Part shown: positions 40,101-54,333 of the stretch, one piece after another
How positions within the stretch are numbered: position 1 is the first letter of the stretch
Layout of the letters: each line of letters opens with the position of its first letter
DNA from: Archegozetes longisetosus
Lineage: Eukaryota > Arthropoda > Arachnida > Sarcoptiformes > Trhypochthoniidae
Length of the DNA: 64,000 bases
Assembly: GCA_018873245.2 (NCBI GenBank)
Contig: JAEMBT020000004.1
Span: 6,675,073 to 6,739,072, forward strand
Reading direction: 5' to 3'
Made by a program: the position numbers and the translations under genes
Notes under the pieces: model-generated
Told to the model about the DNA's origin: nothing
Databases searched by the model: none
The model's input: only the letters and a program-made list of their open reading frames with translations

Positions 40101-41232
40101 GACTCACTTTCTATTACTGATAGCTACAAGTCCATTCAGTCCATTCAATTGTCGACTAATGATAATGATCAAAATTCTACTCAAGACTTTCAGCAAACTC
40201 CCGGAAACTTGAACTTTGATTTGAAATCTGTTAATAGTGAAGAGCTGGATGATGCTAGACTTAATATGGAAAACTGCTTCAAGAGAGCTATGGCTGTCGT
40301 TAGATTAGAAATGAGGCAAAAGGTATGCATTAATTAGTAGGTTTATGGAGACAACTATCAATCTAATGATTTCCTAAATAAATACTTTAATCAATTTTGT
40401 CATTTGAAGGACAATATCGATAAATTGTCATTAGCGGACACGGAAGAAGCGTTCTCTTCGTTAAGTTTATCTTCATCTCCATGTTCTTCAGAAGAATGTG
40501 AAAAAAGCATACATGTATATAATAGTAATAATAATAACAATTTCAAATTTATAGTCAATATAAGTTAACTTTTGGTTATCATTTCGTAGCATTTTGAACT
40601 ACTTATGGATCAGGCAAATGATTCTTCGTCATCGTCTTCTTCATCTTCTTCTTCTTCAATATCATCAACAAATACTAAGCCATTACCACCAAAAAATTTC
40701 AGAATAATTAGAAAAGTTAGCTGTGATTCTTTGCTTATTGGATGGCAAATGCAGAATAAGGACGATATTTTGGGATATCAGGTTTGATTACTTCAATCAG
40801 AATACTTAACAGAAGGGGTAATAGTTATCAGTAATAACTCATACGAATCCATGTCAATGTATCGAAATGAAAATTTTAGATAATCCTAATGTTTTATTTA
40901 CTCATACTTTGGACGTATTCTTATCAGTTATTACTAATCTGCTGAACACACTCCCATTTCCCCCTCTGTACTTTCACTTAAAACTATTTTTCAATCTTTT
41001 TCCAACTTCAATACAAATGACAGCTCAACTCAAACTTATTTATTTGTAGATTATCGTAAATGAAGAAATAGTTCAAAAAGTGCCAAATCCTAAGGCATCT
41101 AAAGCTCTGATTCATAAATTGGATTTAAGCAAAATATTACTAATAAAAATAGCGACGATATCTTACTGCGGACAACCATCGAATGAAGTAGCGATTTGTT
41201 ATACGCCAACTGATTCCAGTGCCAATCTTTGA
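30795..41232 (+). CDS. Large coiled-coil protein with C-terminal FN3-like domain; duplicated exon cassette; three apparent frameshifts
   Basis: Exons read, all joined in phase 0: 30795-30989, 31054-31140, 35510-35587, 35697-35885, 35958-36044, 36940-39047, 39119-40322, 40410-40514, 40590-40781, 41050-41232. The 5' end is not identified. The first two exons and the pair 35697-36044 encode repeated segments (YKKLHKEHLLLQRSFAAVCQS and YKKLCKEHLNLERSFATVCQS). Residues from 36940 on are acidic, then long coiled coil rich in Glu, Gln, Leu and Lys. The last three exons carry a Ser run, then PPKNFRIIRKVSCDSLLIGW and ILGYQIIVNEE, an FN3-like fold resembling FN3 modules of RIM-binding proteins. Phrases such as LQEARDQNELFEFRIHELE suggest a cytoskeletal or trafficking coiled-coil protein, but I cannot name the family. 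The frame breaks at about 38560, 38835 and 39915. AATAAA at 41243. Confidence 0.75.
31141..35509 (+). other. Long intron (4.4 kb) between cassette copy 1 and the next exon
   Basis: Contains the MITE-like fragment and a block at about 33240-33500 resembling the intron after cassette copy 2 (about 36290-36850). The match includes shared strings such as CGGTCATTAGGACA and CTTTCTCT, which shows that intron sequence was duplicated with the exons. Short open frames at 32.4-32.9 and 34.2 kb have no protein-like character. Confidence 0.5.
31690..31935. mobile_element. MITE-like fragment in a coiled-coil gene intron
   Basis: Less AT-rich island in the 4.4-kb intron 31141-35509. The left side has AAGGGGCTAAAAGCCTC (about 31696) and the right side has GGCTATAGCCCTCTAGCCCC (about 31900). 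Their reverse complements share GGGGCTA...GCC, as expected of decayed terminal inverted repeats of a non-autonomous DNA transposon. The ends and any target-site duplication are not clear. Confidence 0.4.
35697..36044 (+). repeat. Duplicated exon cassette, copy 2 (exons of 189 and 87 nt)
   Basis: Exons 35697-35885 and 35958-36044 encode VPAITYKKLCKEHLNLERSF and onward, then IELLTLELQEARDQNELFEF and onward. This copy keeps the cleaner coiled-coil heptads, so copy 1 is probably the more diverged one. The codon at the exon start happens to be ATG, which could be mistaken for a gene start. Confidence 0.85.
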
Positions 41233-42380
41233 CTTTTTATATAATAAATTAAAAATTATTTACATATTTTACGAGTTCCTATAGATATATCATGAAAAAT
41301 GTAGTATTTTGTCCATAAAATTAACTTTAATGCAGAATAAATTAACTTATTTAATGTTGTACTCATTGATCGATTAAGGCACAATATCTATACCGCAAAT
41401 TCTTTATTATCCATTTACTATGCTAGTTTGTTTATATGATGTTTTGCTAAACTTTCAGCTCATAATTCATGTCAGTCTTTGTATTACGAGTTTCAGTTCA
41501 AAATTCATTTATTTGTCAATATAGGTTAATACTATGGAAGTTGACAAAACATTTTCTTCAGCTAAAAACTTGTTAATGTATTTATGGTTAAATCGAGTTT
41601 TACAACGCTTGAGAGATTGTTATGTTTTGTTTGATTGCTTTTATGATTGAATTACTAGACTAAAATCATTTATATAAGTCAAATTTGACGAACCCTTATG
41701 TTCTTAAATCAAAGTATGATTAAGTCTATGTTTAACACAAATAAGATTTCCAATATTTGAAGTCATAGTAAAGCTTTACTCGTAAACGTTTACTCAAAAT
41801 ATAATTTGATTAATAAGTTTGAACTATGGTTGATTTTAACAATCTAACAGAAACGTTTTTATCAAACAGAAGTTTTCTTATCTAAAGATTAGCTAACTTT
41901 GTGACAGTTGCCCTACTAAAATTACGACAATAAAACTAACGTCAACTCTGAACAAAAAATACTATTTATTCAACAGTAGATGTCAGTACGACTTTCTTTA
42001 CTTAATTCATTCAAACTGTTCTGGTATTCAGGGTGCATGTATTTACATGTTCTGATCTTTATAGAAGATTGAGCTAAGTGAGCGCCACCAAACGTATAAA
42101 ACTTGAGTACATTACGAAAGTAAATACAAGCACCTCTGGTACCAACCTTTACTATTATTGTTATGTATTGACCAATAAGAGTGTCGTAAGGAATCACATG
42201 ACAGTTAGGAGTTTAAATTTGAATCTAATAATCAGTTTAAACGTTGACTCCTTCAAATATATCGACTCACTCGCTATTTATATAAATATTTTGAATACCA
42301 TTAAAAACTAGATATACTTAATCTTTTTGTCATTTCGCACAAACTATTAATTATATTGTGTTCCGAGACAATAATAAGTG

Positions 42381-45082
42381 ATGGATTGGTTACACGAAGA
42401 AGAAGACTCCGCCATCGAAGACATTGATTTCCCTAAAACGTACGTCTTTTATCATTTATTTTCATTTTTTTTCTTATTTCAATTTTTACTTTCAACTTTT
42501 TTGTGTTTATACTTATTTATCAATAGTTTCAGTTAAACGGATGTTTGTTTTTATAATAATTAATGTTTTGATTCTGATAACTGATAATAAAATGACAACA
42601 GTTTTGAGTTAAATTCAAATTAATATGAACATGAGACAACTAATTATTTATATAAATGTAGTTTCAATTTTGATGAAATATAAATATTGAATAACTGTCT
42701 TTAAATAAACAGTTTTGCAAAAGAATTTGCGCAATCGATAGAACTGGAGACCAGAAATACGATGGAAAGTATTGCCAATATATGGCTACAAATGGGTCTT
42801 ACCAGCGTTCGACTGGCAACGCGAATAGAAGAGATCAGAAGTCTTTTCAATACTGTTCTCAATAATTCATATCAAACTGAAAGCAAATCACTTCAGGAAC
42901 TCATTAAATACAAGGAAACTAAATTGAATGAAATTAATTCAATTCTTTCGGACTTAACACTTCCACCGTTCAGTACGCCGACAGATCTGTCACTAATGCA
43001 AGTCTCAAAACTGCTTTACAACAAATGCAATGAATTGATTGAAGTAAAAAATGAGAGAATGAATCAATTGACGGAACTTAAGTCAAAACGAGACAAATTG
43101 TGTGTTGCGCTTAACATGAAAGCCAAGCCTTTCAAAACTGTTACCAATATTCCGAGTGAAGAAGAACTGATGCATTTGCAAAGCTATATATCGGATCTGT
43201 CCAAAGAAAAGGCTAAGCGATTCAAAAAGTATCAGTCGATTAAGAAAATAATTGAAAGTTTGTTCCTTGAACTGGAAAGGGAAGTGACCAATGATTTCGA
43301 AAAACAGGTCATATTTGAAGATTCCGATAAATTCATACTGTCTGAGGAGAACATGAGAAAGTTGCAGAATTTGCACTCAGAACTTGAATCAGTTTATGCC
43401 AAAAACAATGAGACGAGAAAACAAATGGAAAACAAACTGAACGGACTCTGGAATAGACTTGAAGTCTCACAAAATTATAGAAATGAGTTTCTCAAAGATA
43501 AACTTGGATGTAAGCCATCGGTTTTGACTCTACTCGAAGCTGAAATCGAGGAAAGGGAAATACAAAAAAGAGAAAATATTGAAAAGTTTGTTGAAAAAAT
43601 TCGTTCAGAATTAGAGGAATGGTATGAGAAGTGTTGCTCTTCTGATGAAGAACGAGATAAATTCAGACCTTTCTATGATTCCGTTGATTTCACTGAAGAG
43701 TTATTGGAACAACACGAACAAGAGCTGCAACGCTTGCAAACTTTTCACGAAGAATGCAAAGAAATTTTCGAAAAACTCAATGAATGGAAAGAATTTTGGA
43801 ATCGATTCATTGAACTCGAGAATAAGGCCAATGATCCAAATCGGTTCAACAATAGAGGTGGTGCTCTTCTGGCCGAAGAAAGGGACAAAAAACAATTGCG
43901 TAAACGATTGCCTAAACTTGAGAAAGAAATGCGAACATTGAGTAAAGAACGCTTCGAACAAAATGGACTCAAGTTTAGCGTTTATGGACTGGAAATCGAA
44001 AAATATTTTGAGGATCAATGGAATAGCTATCAAGAATCCAAAGAAAATGAGAAGAAGGAAAGACAAAGAATGAAACAAATGGAACTTCAGGGACAGTTGA
44101 AAGGCAAGAAAATTACACCAGTTGTTGGCGGAGGAGTTGTGCTCAGAAAGACACCAGTGAAGAGAGCTTTCACTCCTCTGTCTCCGTTACCGAATGGCGG
44201 TTCCAACAGTAAAATACCCAAAATCGGTCCACTCACACCCTCTCGACTTAATAATGAAGCCAATGCTAATTCACCTACAAAACGACTTGTTGCCAATAAG
44301 AACGGACCTGTTCCTAAAGCTCGTCCTCGCAACTTAGAGGCACAGATGAATCAAGTCGCTAACACTCCCAATCTTATCGAAGGCTCAATTTTGAGCATTA
44401 ATGAGGAAGAGTTTCAGGTCAGTTAACTCGTTTCTGCATCATTTTCATTCTTCAGTTGCTTTCTTTGTTTTGTCTGTTTAATTGACGTTCAGTTTTGCAC
44501 TCATTTCCTATTAAAGTCACCCAATTGTCTGAATAATCAAGTCTTTAAAACCCAGTTATCCCTTATGTTACAGAATGGGCTCAAACAGAAGAGATTACAT
44601 GTATTTAATAGTACTCGAATGCGCAACTAATTGCTTATGATCGAAATAAGTTGAAGCTTTAGTTTTCAATTATAATTTATTTGATAAATCATTAAACAGC
44701 CCAATCAATGAAACTGTCATTTATGTATTTATTATTTATTTTGGATTTTAATTCACAATTGAATGTTTGATATGCAAAACAGGCACCGCTGGGAGTTCGA
44801 GACTACGCTAATTCAACCTTCATTAGTGTTTCACAGAAAATCGCTCTAAACGACAAAAGACGAGAACGACAACTAACTCGACCGTTGAATCGTCGCCGTT
44901 CCCGAAGCTGTTCTGATTTAGCGGAGGCTATCAACACTAAATTGCAAATTACAAACTGTCGACCGATGCCTACAATTCGAAGTACTCCCGGTTCGCCACA
45001 AATGAAGAACAACTCGAATTATACTCCCAGTCGAGTACCGCGATTTGCAGTCGCGCAACGCAAACGACCCTTCATTGTTTGA
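42381..45082 (+). CDS. feo: PRC1 / Ase1 / MAP65 antiparallel microtubule crosslinker
   Basis: Bundles antiparallel microtubules in the spindle midzone and is needed for cytokinesis; it works with kinesin-4. Exons 42381-42439, 42713-44417 and 44783-45082 give 687 residues (human PRC1 620). The N-terminal 350 or so residues are a coiled-coil and spectrin-like rod. The signature NRGGALLAEERDKKQLRKRL, continuing LPKLEKEM, at about residues 397-425 lies in the microtubule-binding spectrin domain conserved in all PRC1/MAP65 proteins. The C-terminus is basic, Ser/Pro-rich and disordered, with TP and SP sites (FTPLSPLP, GPLTPSRL) typical of CDK regulation. The ATG at 42381 opens MDWLHEEEDSAIEDIDF; the first intron is in phase 2. 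Polyadenylation signal AATAAA at 45279. The name feo follows the fly orthologue fascetto. Confidence 0.95.
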
Positions 45083-47351
45083 TATGTCACTCTATGACTT
45101 TTAACTCCAATTTTTATTTTAGTTTCACAAAAACATTCGGCAAAGTATGCATTTTATAGATATTAACTGACGTCAAATCTTATATATAATCTTGGTTTAA
45201 AAAATATTCATTAATGTTCACAATTTGAACTGATGTTTGTATTGAATGAACGTAACAGTATATACAGCATATATTCTGAATAAAATATTTGTATAATTGA
45301 TTTCAATTTTAGCCTTAACCTTATTGACTCACTTATTGTCAGGTGACTAATTAGTCATCACTTTAATCAATGCTTTAGTAAATAAACTCATGTTATGATA
45401 ATTGAATGCATCGACATCAACACGATCTTATCGTAGAAACTTACACATGCTGTGACTGAATAAAAATAATAGCTATCTTTATTCAGTCATTTCAATTTGA
45501 AGCTTCAAATCATCAACTTCTCTTATATTATAAATGGTTATTAGGTAGTTTTCGATTGGTTTTCTCAACTTTTTTCCAATCGTTTTGGTAAGTAATTTGT
45601 TAGTCTTAAGGAAGAAGGCTTGATTTTTAACCATTTTATGGTTAAATTATTAAATGGATTGAACACATGTTAAGATAAGAAATAGTTTTATTTGTTATAA
45701 GTTGTTGAGTTCTAATTAATAGAAACCGCAAAATTGCATAATACCTAAATAGATTGCAGAAAGTAATCACAAAATACAAAATAATCAAAACAGGCTCAAA
45801 GTTAGTCAAATGACAGATAATCAATAAAAAGTAAAGGTAGACCTGTTTTGTTTACATCATGTGTTTTGCGTGACGTTAGCTGTCACTTGATTTGAAGCAT
45901 TTGTGCGCCAACTCAATCTACCTTATAGATGATAGACACCTCAATCTAATCACTAATTGTAACCCCAAACAAATACAGTTAAACACATTCTAATTTCCCA
46001 TCGGATAAGAAATTCACTACTTTTTAGGGTCAAACTTTTTAAGTAAAACACTCATCATTTCAGAACTTCATAAATGATAGATAAGACACACAATGTTTGA
46101 AAGATGATTTTTAAAAAATATTTAATCCTGATCAGTTCAGCACTAAGGAAGATCTATTTTGTTTCAAAAGCATAATTTCTATAAAATCTGATATGAAAAT
46201 GACCCCAATATTACTAAAATTACGTTCATTAACAATAACATGTTTATTAGTAAGCATAGATTACACCTCAAGTATTTTTAGATTTTCATTTTCAAATGTC
46301 AATAGTCAGGTAATAAACTTTTATTCGACTTAATTTTGTCATAGAATGATTTTTTTACTAACAATCTGTAGAATCCTAGCAAATTTCAGTCCTTAACTGT
46401 ACTTCATACAATACCTCAGCCAGACATGCAATTATTGACACTTTTCTAGTTAGATAACTTCACGAGTAACTCAACTTCAAAAGTTTTTTGTATAAAACTT
46501 TTATCATGTAAAGCTTGAGTTTGGATAAGAATTATCATCAAAACTTTAGAGTCATTGCCATGGATTTATTAGAGTTGCAATTAAACTACTAATTTCTAAT
46601 CAATCACATGCATTGATTCAATCGAATATAACCTCAGTATAAGCAAATTGGTGTTAGGTAAATATTTTATTTCCTCTCATATATCCATTTGTTTGAATTT
46701 GTGAGTTATTGACATTGGTTTAGTATGTGATTAGTTTTTTCTGTTGTCTTTTGTCAAAATCTAACATTGAATCAAAGTTTAGCGTTAAATCAAAGTGAAG
46801 CTCGAACCAAACTGGAGTCTAATTTGATCTAAAGCTATGCACTTATTAAAAAAATTATAAGACAGATATGAATAAATTGAAGAGCTATAAAAGCTTATTG
46901 ATGTATCGTATGAGTGTTTACAAAGAAATCTAATCAAACTTTTTATGAAAAAATTAATGCATAAATTAAGCGCGACGTACGACAAGTACTTTAATATAGA
47001 TTTGTTTATATTGAGATAACTGATTATGTGCTTTAAATACGAGGAGAGATAACGAATTGTAAAGCAGTGGTGGATAGCGTTGGGTAGATAGGTTGGTAGT
47101 GTTAGAGGAATATCGGGCTCTAGTACGGGCTCACTAAAGCTTATATTGAGTGTTTACAAACCATAGGCTACTGTAAGCTCACTCTCTCCTATCCGAATCA
47201 GAGTTTGTTGCCATTCGTCTCTTTCAGTTGACTTTTATTTTGCAAATCTCCACTTTTCTCAGCAATATCTCGTTGACACTAATGTCATCAATAGATATTG
47301 TGGACAACCGTTTTCAGTTCTAAATTATAACAGTTAACAAACATCGACGCG
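45083..47351. other. Intergenic, no gene recognised
   Basis: 2.3 kb of AT-rich DNA between PRC1 and BNIP3, both on the plus strand. It should contain the BNIP3 promoter. Small open frames on the minus strand at 45.6 and 46.8 kb look random. Confidence 0.5.
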
Positions 47352-50300
47352 ATGACTTCGACTCCAAGAAGTGCTGCAGAGGAATCTCTCAATGGTAAGT
47401 ATAGATTGTTTTGTTAGACTCAAAATGAAAGGCAGTGAGGGAGTGACCAAATAAACACTTTTTTAAGGCTTTGTTTACCGTTAAAACGCATTTTATCATT
47501 AATTCCGTTCTGTTTGTGAAGCAATTCGTCAAATTTTTTTCATGAATGAAAACATATGAAAGTTTTGTTCACTATATAATGGACTACGAAATATGCGTCT
47601 CATATGAAATATGTTACGTTATTGTATGTCATGTTTATCTGTCAGAGTATCTCAAACCACAACATAGACTTTTTCTATTATTTGCAGACTTGAGTCGCAC
47701 TACTGTTTTTTGCGATTAGTTTCTAAAAATTCAATTCTTCAGTCTTAAGGCTCTTAACTAGAGTGCTGTGATTTAGTTGTTTACTAAGAGAATGAATTAA
47801 GTCTGGATTGCGTCTGTTACCAATGGTGCCACTGGTCTGAGTGAGTATGTGATACTCTAAAAAAACTGAGTCACACTTAAGTCGTCTGTAAATATAGATG
47901 CATCTAATATTCATTTAACTGACAAAGAAATGGCATTAAAGCTAAAATTATAGACATTTAGGTGAATGACTGAAAGTTGTGTATTTCTAAGATAAGAGCA
48001 GTTTCAAGGGCGTTATACAACCAAACCATACGTTCAATTGTATTGAAGCATAATCAGCTAAATAGCACGTGAAATGGGTTCAAATATCAAAACTACGCAT
48101 TAAACTCATTCTTCTCTCTTTCTTTTTTCTTCTTCTCAACAACTCTTTCTATGCCTTACTGTTTAATCTACGTTTAAGACCTTTTCAAGATAAAAATGAC
48201 AAAATGAAGAGTTAAGGCATTGAACATGTAAAGTGATAGTAGTTACTTAACATATCGCACGTATTATCATAATAATCAGTCATTAAATTTGAACTGAATA
48301 AGTGACCGAAACAGATAGCTGAAAAAACGTACAATCATATGATTAAGTTAGTTATGAAATACGTTGAATATGTCACGTTTACTTTCCGTTTATTTAGGTA
48401 CTCTTTTGGAATTTTCTTAATTTATTACTATCTGTCCCAACCTTTACCCTCATTTTGCCTTCAAGTTTAGGCACTGCTTAGTCTCTGTAAACTTGTATTC
48501 CCAATTATGTCGATATATATATATATATTTAAATAGCTATATTCTCGCAATTGATTGCTACTTATTTGAAATTTTACTCCATGTTATCGCCAAAGAACAT
48601 GTCGGATTAAATTAGCTCAAAGAGGATGTAATCCAATACGATTTCTCATTAAAGTTAATCTGACATTGAATCGAGTTATTTCAGATCTATAAGTATTTAT
48701 AGAACACATGAAATGATTTAGTTACGAGAAAGTGGTAACATATTTCAAGTTTTGCTAGAAAGTCCTTCAGAATAAAGTCAATAGAACTGAAGTTGTGTTA
48801 GCAGTTGATCAGATAACTTATCTCACACCATTTATTGCCTCAATTGTCTTAACAGTTTAAATAGTGTAGTTGTATGTTTTAGATATTTACAGCTGAAGTA
48901 GGAATAATTTGACAGAACTCACACTTCAATATGCTCTACTGTATCCATAAAGTTTTGATGAATTGACTCAAACTGCTGTTATCACAAACACATTAAACTA
49001 GTTAACCAGATGTTCAATCTTTTAAAAGTTGGAACCGTTCCATTCATACCTTTATGTGTTTGATTAGTAATTTAAAACTAGTTGGATGTGCTGAAGCATA
49101 TTTGTGATATTTTCTAATCAATTTTAGTATTTGTCGTTTAACTTAAATTGCTAATTCTGTAAACAATTTGATTGAGTCAATCAATCTATCTGAATTATAA
49201 AGTGATTAGTTTAATCATAATTCAATAGTTAAGGTATCGTTAAGATTTCAGCTCCAACCCATAGATGAGTTTGTTTATATATGATTATTTTTGATTTACT
49301 TCAAAAATTGATGAAATATTCCATGTTATCTTTGTCTCGTAAAACTGTCAAATAAATCAACTTCAAATATAACTAAATGCAAACAAAGATACTGTAAACT
49401 AATTCTCAAAATCTAGATAAAGGACAAAAATGTATTTAATTTTTTGACATAATTGGAAAACAAGTGATTCCCTAAATATTTATGTCAAAATCAATGCCAA
49501 TAAAGTGACTAGAAAACAAATTCAATACTCCTGTCTCTGTAATGATAGACTTGATAGACGTTTTTTACAGCTCATTTTTCTTAGCATTCCTTCAAATTTC
49601 TGAAACGGATTAACCTTTTGCAAATAACTATTATCTATAACATTCCTAAAAGCTTTATTATTCTATTATTATTTAACAAAAATTATCATTTAAGTCACGT
49701 TAATCTCAGTTTTTATGATAAACAGTGAATTCGAATAGTCCTTTATGTGCATTTGATTATATTTAATCCTTGTTGAAAACTGCGTACCACCAGTACTATT
49801 GGAATCTTATGATACACTCCAACTCATATATAGCATAATCAAGTTCTCTTAAGCAACCAAACGACTAATAAACATATTTTCAATTTAAAGTTGACTCACT
49901 TATGAATGACTGGCTCTTAGGTCATTGCTAGTAATCAGTTTTTCACGTAAAAAACACTTTTTCAATGCTATCACATCTTAATATCTGTTGAATGTTTGCT
50001 TCAATTTGGACTAATTGATTGAATGTTTAGAGAGAAAACATTAACCAACACTTATTTGAATTGATAGAGTCATGGGTTGAAGTGAACGGTTTACAAACGT
50101 CCGGAACTCCTATACATCTATTTGGAAGAGGTGGCACTCAATCATTCCAGAGTATGGAAAGGTTATTATGGGAAGCCCAGAAAGAAAGTAATCAGTCTTC
50201 GATTGGAGGAAGTGGTCGTAACTCCCATAGTATTAGCCCTAAAAGTGCACAAAGTCCTGTTTATCCCATCGAATCCTTATCACCGATTGAATCGATTCTT

Positions 50301-50889
50301 CTCAACAAAGTTAGTATCAATACTTGCGTATGATTTAATAATTATATATTCATCAAAGCAAGCAGTCTTTGCATATGCGATTTGAATTTATTATCTTTTC
50401 AATTATTTTGAGTAGTTGTTTACTTATTCATAAGTTTTATTTGTAATTCGAAGTATGAATCTATGCTCAAGTTGACTGCTGTATGAATTAGTAACGTTTC
50501 AATGCAATACCTTTACATACTTTGTATGCCAATTGAATGGCTTGCCCTTATTTTCTCAATTAGGATGAATTGTTTGAAAGGAATCGGCAATTGAGTACAG
50601 ATTGGATTTGGGATTGGAGTACAAGAGATCAGATGCCCAAGTATTACACCTATAGGCTTATTATTGTTGTAAATGAATTGTTAATTAATGCTGAGTCTGA
50701 AATTTCAGAGACTGGAACTTAAATCAGTTGCAACCAATCAGGAAAAATCGACTCAGTTTACGTCAATGGGCTATTAGAAGAGGCATTTTTTCTAAAGAAG
50801 TTCTTTCCCTATTACTCTTGACGAATATTCTTTCAGTCTTTCTTGGCGTTGGCATCGGTTACGCAATTCTAGTTCGAAGAGCCATGTAA
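47352..50889 (+). CDS. BNIP3: BNIP3/NIX-type mitophagy receptor
   Basis: Outer-mitochondrial-membrane BH3-like protein that recruits LC3/Atg8 to remove mitochondria. Exons 47352-47394, 50068-50309, 50564-50640 and 50709-50889 give 180 residues (human BNIP3 194). The first exon ends EESL and joins ESWVEVNGL, so the LIR motif WVEV sits at residues 17-20, as in human BNIP3 (WVEL at 18-21). MERLLWEAQKES matches MEKILLDAQHES. IESILLNKDELFERN covers the weak BH3 region. DWIWDWSTR is the conserved DWIWDW block. The C-terminal membrane segment, VLSLLLLTNILSVFLGVGIG then YAILVRR, keeps a GXXXG pattern for dimerisation but has Asn where BNIP3 has the pore-facing His. Intron 1 is 2.7 kb. Identity is clear from several collinear motifs. 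Confidence 0.95.
47395..50067 (+). other. BNIP3 intron 1
   Basis: 2.7-kb intron between GTAAGT at 47395 and TTGATAG at 50067. It has a short AT dinucleotide run at 48512-48529. An alternative acceptor at 50030 would put stop codons in frame. No other feature seen. Confidence 0.6.
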
Positions 50890-51096
50890 AGCACGACGAA
50901 ATGAGAATTCCTTTTTTTTATTACAACAGCTCATCATTCATTTAGTACTTCAGTTCTAACAAACTCTTCTTTGCTTTCACTTTTCAATTATCTTAGTCGA
51001 TATTGTGTAACATAACTATTTGATCATTGGATCTTAGCTACCTTTAATGTCATTTCTAAAGTTCAATATAAAAATCAATTATAATATAAATATTTA

Positions 51097-51097
51097 T

Positions 51098-51132
<35 letters not shown>

Positions 51133-51133
51133 T
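51097..51133. repeat. (TA)n microsatellite
   Basis: About 37 bp of nearly pure TA repeat with one AA interruption, in the BNIP3-ARL3 intergenic region. Confidence 0.9.
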
Positions 51134-51836
51134 CAGTACTAATTTCAATTATTCAATGTTTGTAACTCCCAAGTTTTTTAATTTATTCAAATCCAATTTC
51201 ATCCCAAAGATTGTACTTTAAAAAAGTTGATCTCGAAATTGATGTATAAAGTATTTAGTTATAACTTATGGAGATAGAAGAAGTTTATATCTTAAACTTA
51301 GTGATTATTTATACAAATGGTAGCACTAACTTATCAAAAATCTTAGCTATGAAGTAAGTGCCTCTTTCTGACAGTTATTATTTTTGCATGAATTGTAGAA
51401 CATGTTTCCAATTGAACCAATGGCAATTACTTTTCTCCAATTCCACTATTTTCTGGCCGAGATTGCCGACCATTTTCAGATAAATTTCTAACATTTTTTA
51501 AAGATTATGTACTGATAGAACAATTAGAAAACTTTATATATTGGGGATTCGGTGTATTTATTTACATTCATAAGTGTATATTTCGATTTTGAACATAATA
51601 AATATGTGTACTACTATGATGAGTAATATATTGACTGATTTGTCTCATCAAATAATTACTTCTATGGTTTGTTTTCCTCACCGTAACCGTTGGAGACCAA
51701 TTCAAGTAAGTTTGTGCAAGTTTTCCAATATAGATCTAAGCAGGTATTAAATAGTCTAAAACTACTGCATAATAATACTCCACACATCCCAAAACATTGA
51801 TTGTGTGCAATACTGTCCAAATTTCTCACCACATCA

Positions 51837-52821
<985 letters not shown>

Positions 52822-52995
52822 ACAATATTTTAACAATTCATCTCAAATACTATTTAAATACTATTTAATAATTTAATATTAATTCTTATCAAGTAATTCA
52901 ACAACAATAAAGTTAAAGCTTTCCTATTGACTCATGTGTTACTGGTATTATTATTTTAAGTACTCAGCAGATCCTAATCTATAATTGATTAATAA

Positions 52996-54333
52996 CTAAT
53001 ACGGTAAATTGGCTATGACTGCGTGCGTAAAATCAGTAGTAGAAGCATAGCCTCCAAGATCTCTAGTCCTAACTTTTCCGGATTCGAGTACTTTTTCAAC
53101 AGCTTGTGAAATAAGGTTGGCGTATTCGTGTAAATTAACATGTCGTAACATTTTGACAGCACATAATAGCATCGCTGTTGGGTTTGCTATGTTTTTGCCG
53201 ACAGCTTCTCCAAAAGTATGTCGAGCACCAGGTTCGTAGATTACGCAATCTGAGCTATAACTGGCGCCCGGGACTATACCCGCGCCTCCCACCAGACCTG
53301 ATGCCAAATTGTCGACTATGTTTCCATAAAGATTAGGCATCACCTGATTTCAGAATAAATAAACCATTAATTCAAAGGGTTTATAAAAATATTCGATTAT
53401 AACGAACCATAACATCGAACCGATTTGGATGCGATACTAATTGCATGCAAGTATTGTCTATAATCATTGATTCGAATTCTATTTGTGGGTACAATTGTGA
53501 GGTTTCCTCGCAACAGCGAAGAAAGAGTCCGTCTCCCAGTTTCATAATATTTGCTTTATGAACGCACGTCACTTTCTTCCTTCCTATGATTACATTGAAT
53601 AAATACAATGAGAAACTAAATACAAGTTTATTCTGAGTCTCTCTGAAATACCGTGTTTTGTTGCGTAATCGAAAGCAAATTTGGCGATTCTTCGAGATTT
53701 GTTTTCAGTAATGATTTTCAAGCATTCAATAACTCCAGGAACACTCATGTGTTCGAGAGCACTATATTCTCCTTCTGTCTGCTCGCGGATTACAAAGAAA
53801 TCTAAATTTTCATATCTAGTCTTAATTCCAGGCAGACTTTTGATGTGAACAACATTTGCGAACAGATCGAGTTGTCGTCGAATTTTCATATTAAGTGTTT
53901 GTAATTCTCCAGCACTTGAACTGAATGGCGTCGAAAGGATTCCTTTGAGAGCAATTCCATTGCGTTGCAAAGAATCAATGACGGTCTCAACGGGAACACT
54001 CATTGAAGGATAGATCTCACTACAGAATCAATTTATAATTCATTAATGAATCAGCAATTAATATTCATTAACTATTCATTAACTAATGAGTGACAATAAT
54101 TGTAAGTCAAACCTAAGAAACAATTCTTCAAACTCGACTGGAACTCCGGTTGCGGACAATATCTCTTTGACTGAAGCCATGAGTTCTGGTCCGACGCCAT
54201 CGCCAGGAATTAGAGTGCATTTCACTTTAGAATCGGTTTTAGAATCGGGTTCAGATGGCTTCAACTGTTGAGAATTGACGACCGATCGCGACAGATGTCT
54301 GCTCATTAATAGCGGAGCCTTTAATTCAATCAT
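52996..54333 (-). CDS. Idh3b: Mitochondrial NAD-isocitrate dehydrogenase, beta subunit
   Basis: Subunit of the NAD-dependent isocitrate dehydrogenase that turns isocitrate into 2-oxoglutarate in the mitochondrial TCA cycle. Minus-strand exons 54333-54113, 54019-53652, 53583-53408 and 53343-52996 give 370 residues (human IDH3B 385). A basic, Ser-rich start ([14 protein letters not shown], after the first ATG) suits a mitochondrial presequence; either ATG (54333 or 54306) could serve. [13 protein letters not shown] opens the fold. [49 protein letters not shown] and [20 protein letters not shown] are conserved. The beta assignment rests on close agreement with IDH3B along the whole length, for example [17 protein letters not shown] and [15 protein letters not shown]. 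Exon 4 begins with GTG ATG inside the frame, so that is not a start. Convergent with ARL3. Confidence 0.95.

Noticed and set aside
50031-50067. Earlier BNIP3 exon 2 acceptor at 50030
   Set aside because: From the exon 1 phase it reads into a stop within a few codons; the acceptor at 50067 gives EESLNESWVEV, matching BNIP3.
53996-54003. Apparent start ATG for an IDH3B open frame at 54003
   Set aside because: It is an internal Met of exon 2 (PSMSVPVET); homology and phase show the frame continues to exon 1 at 54333.
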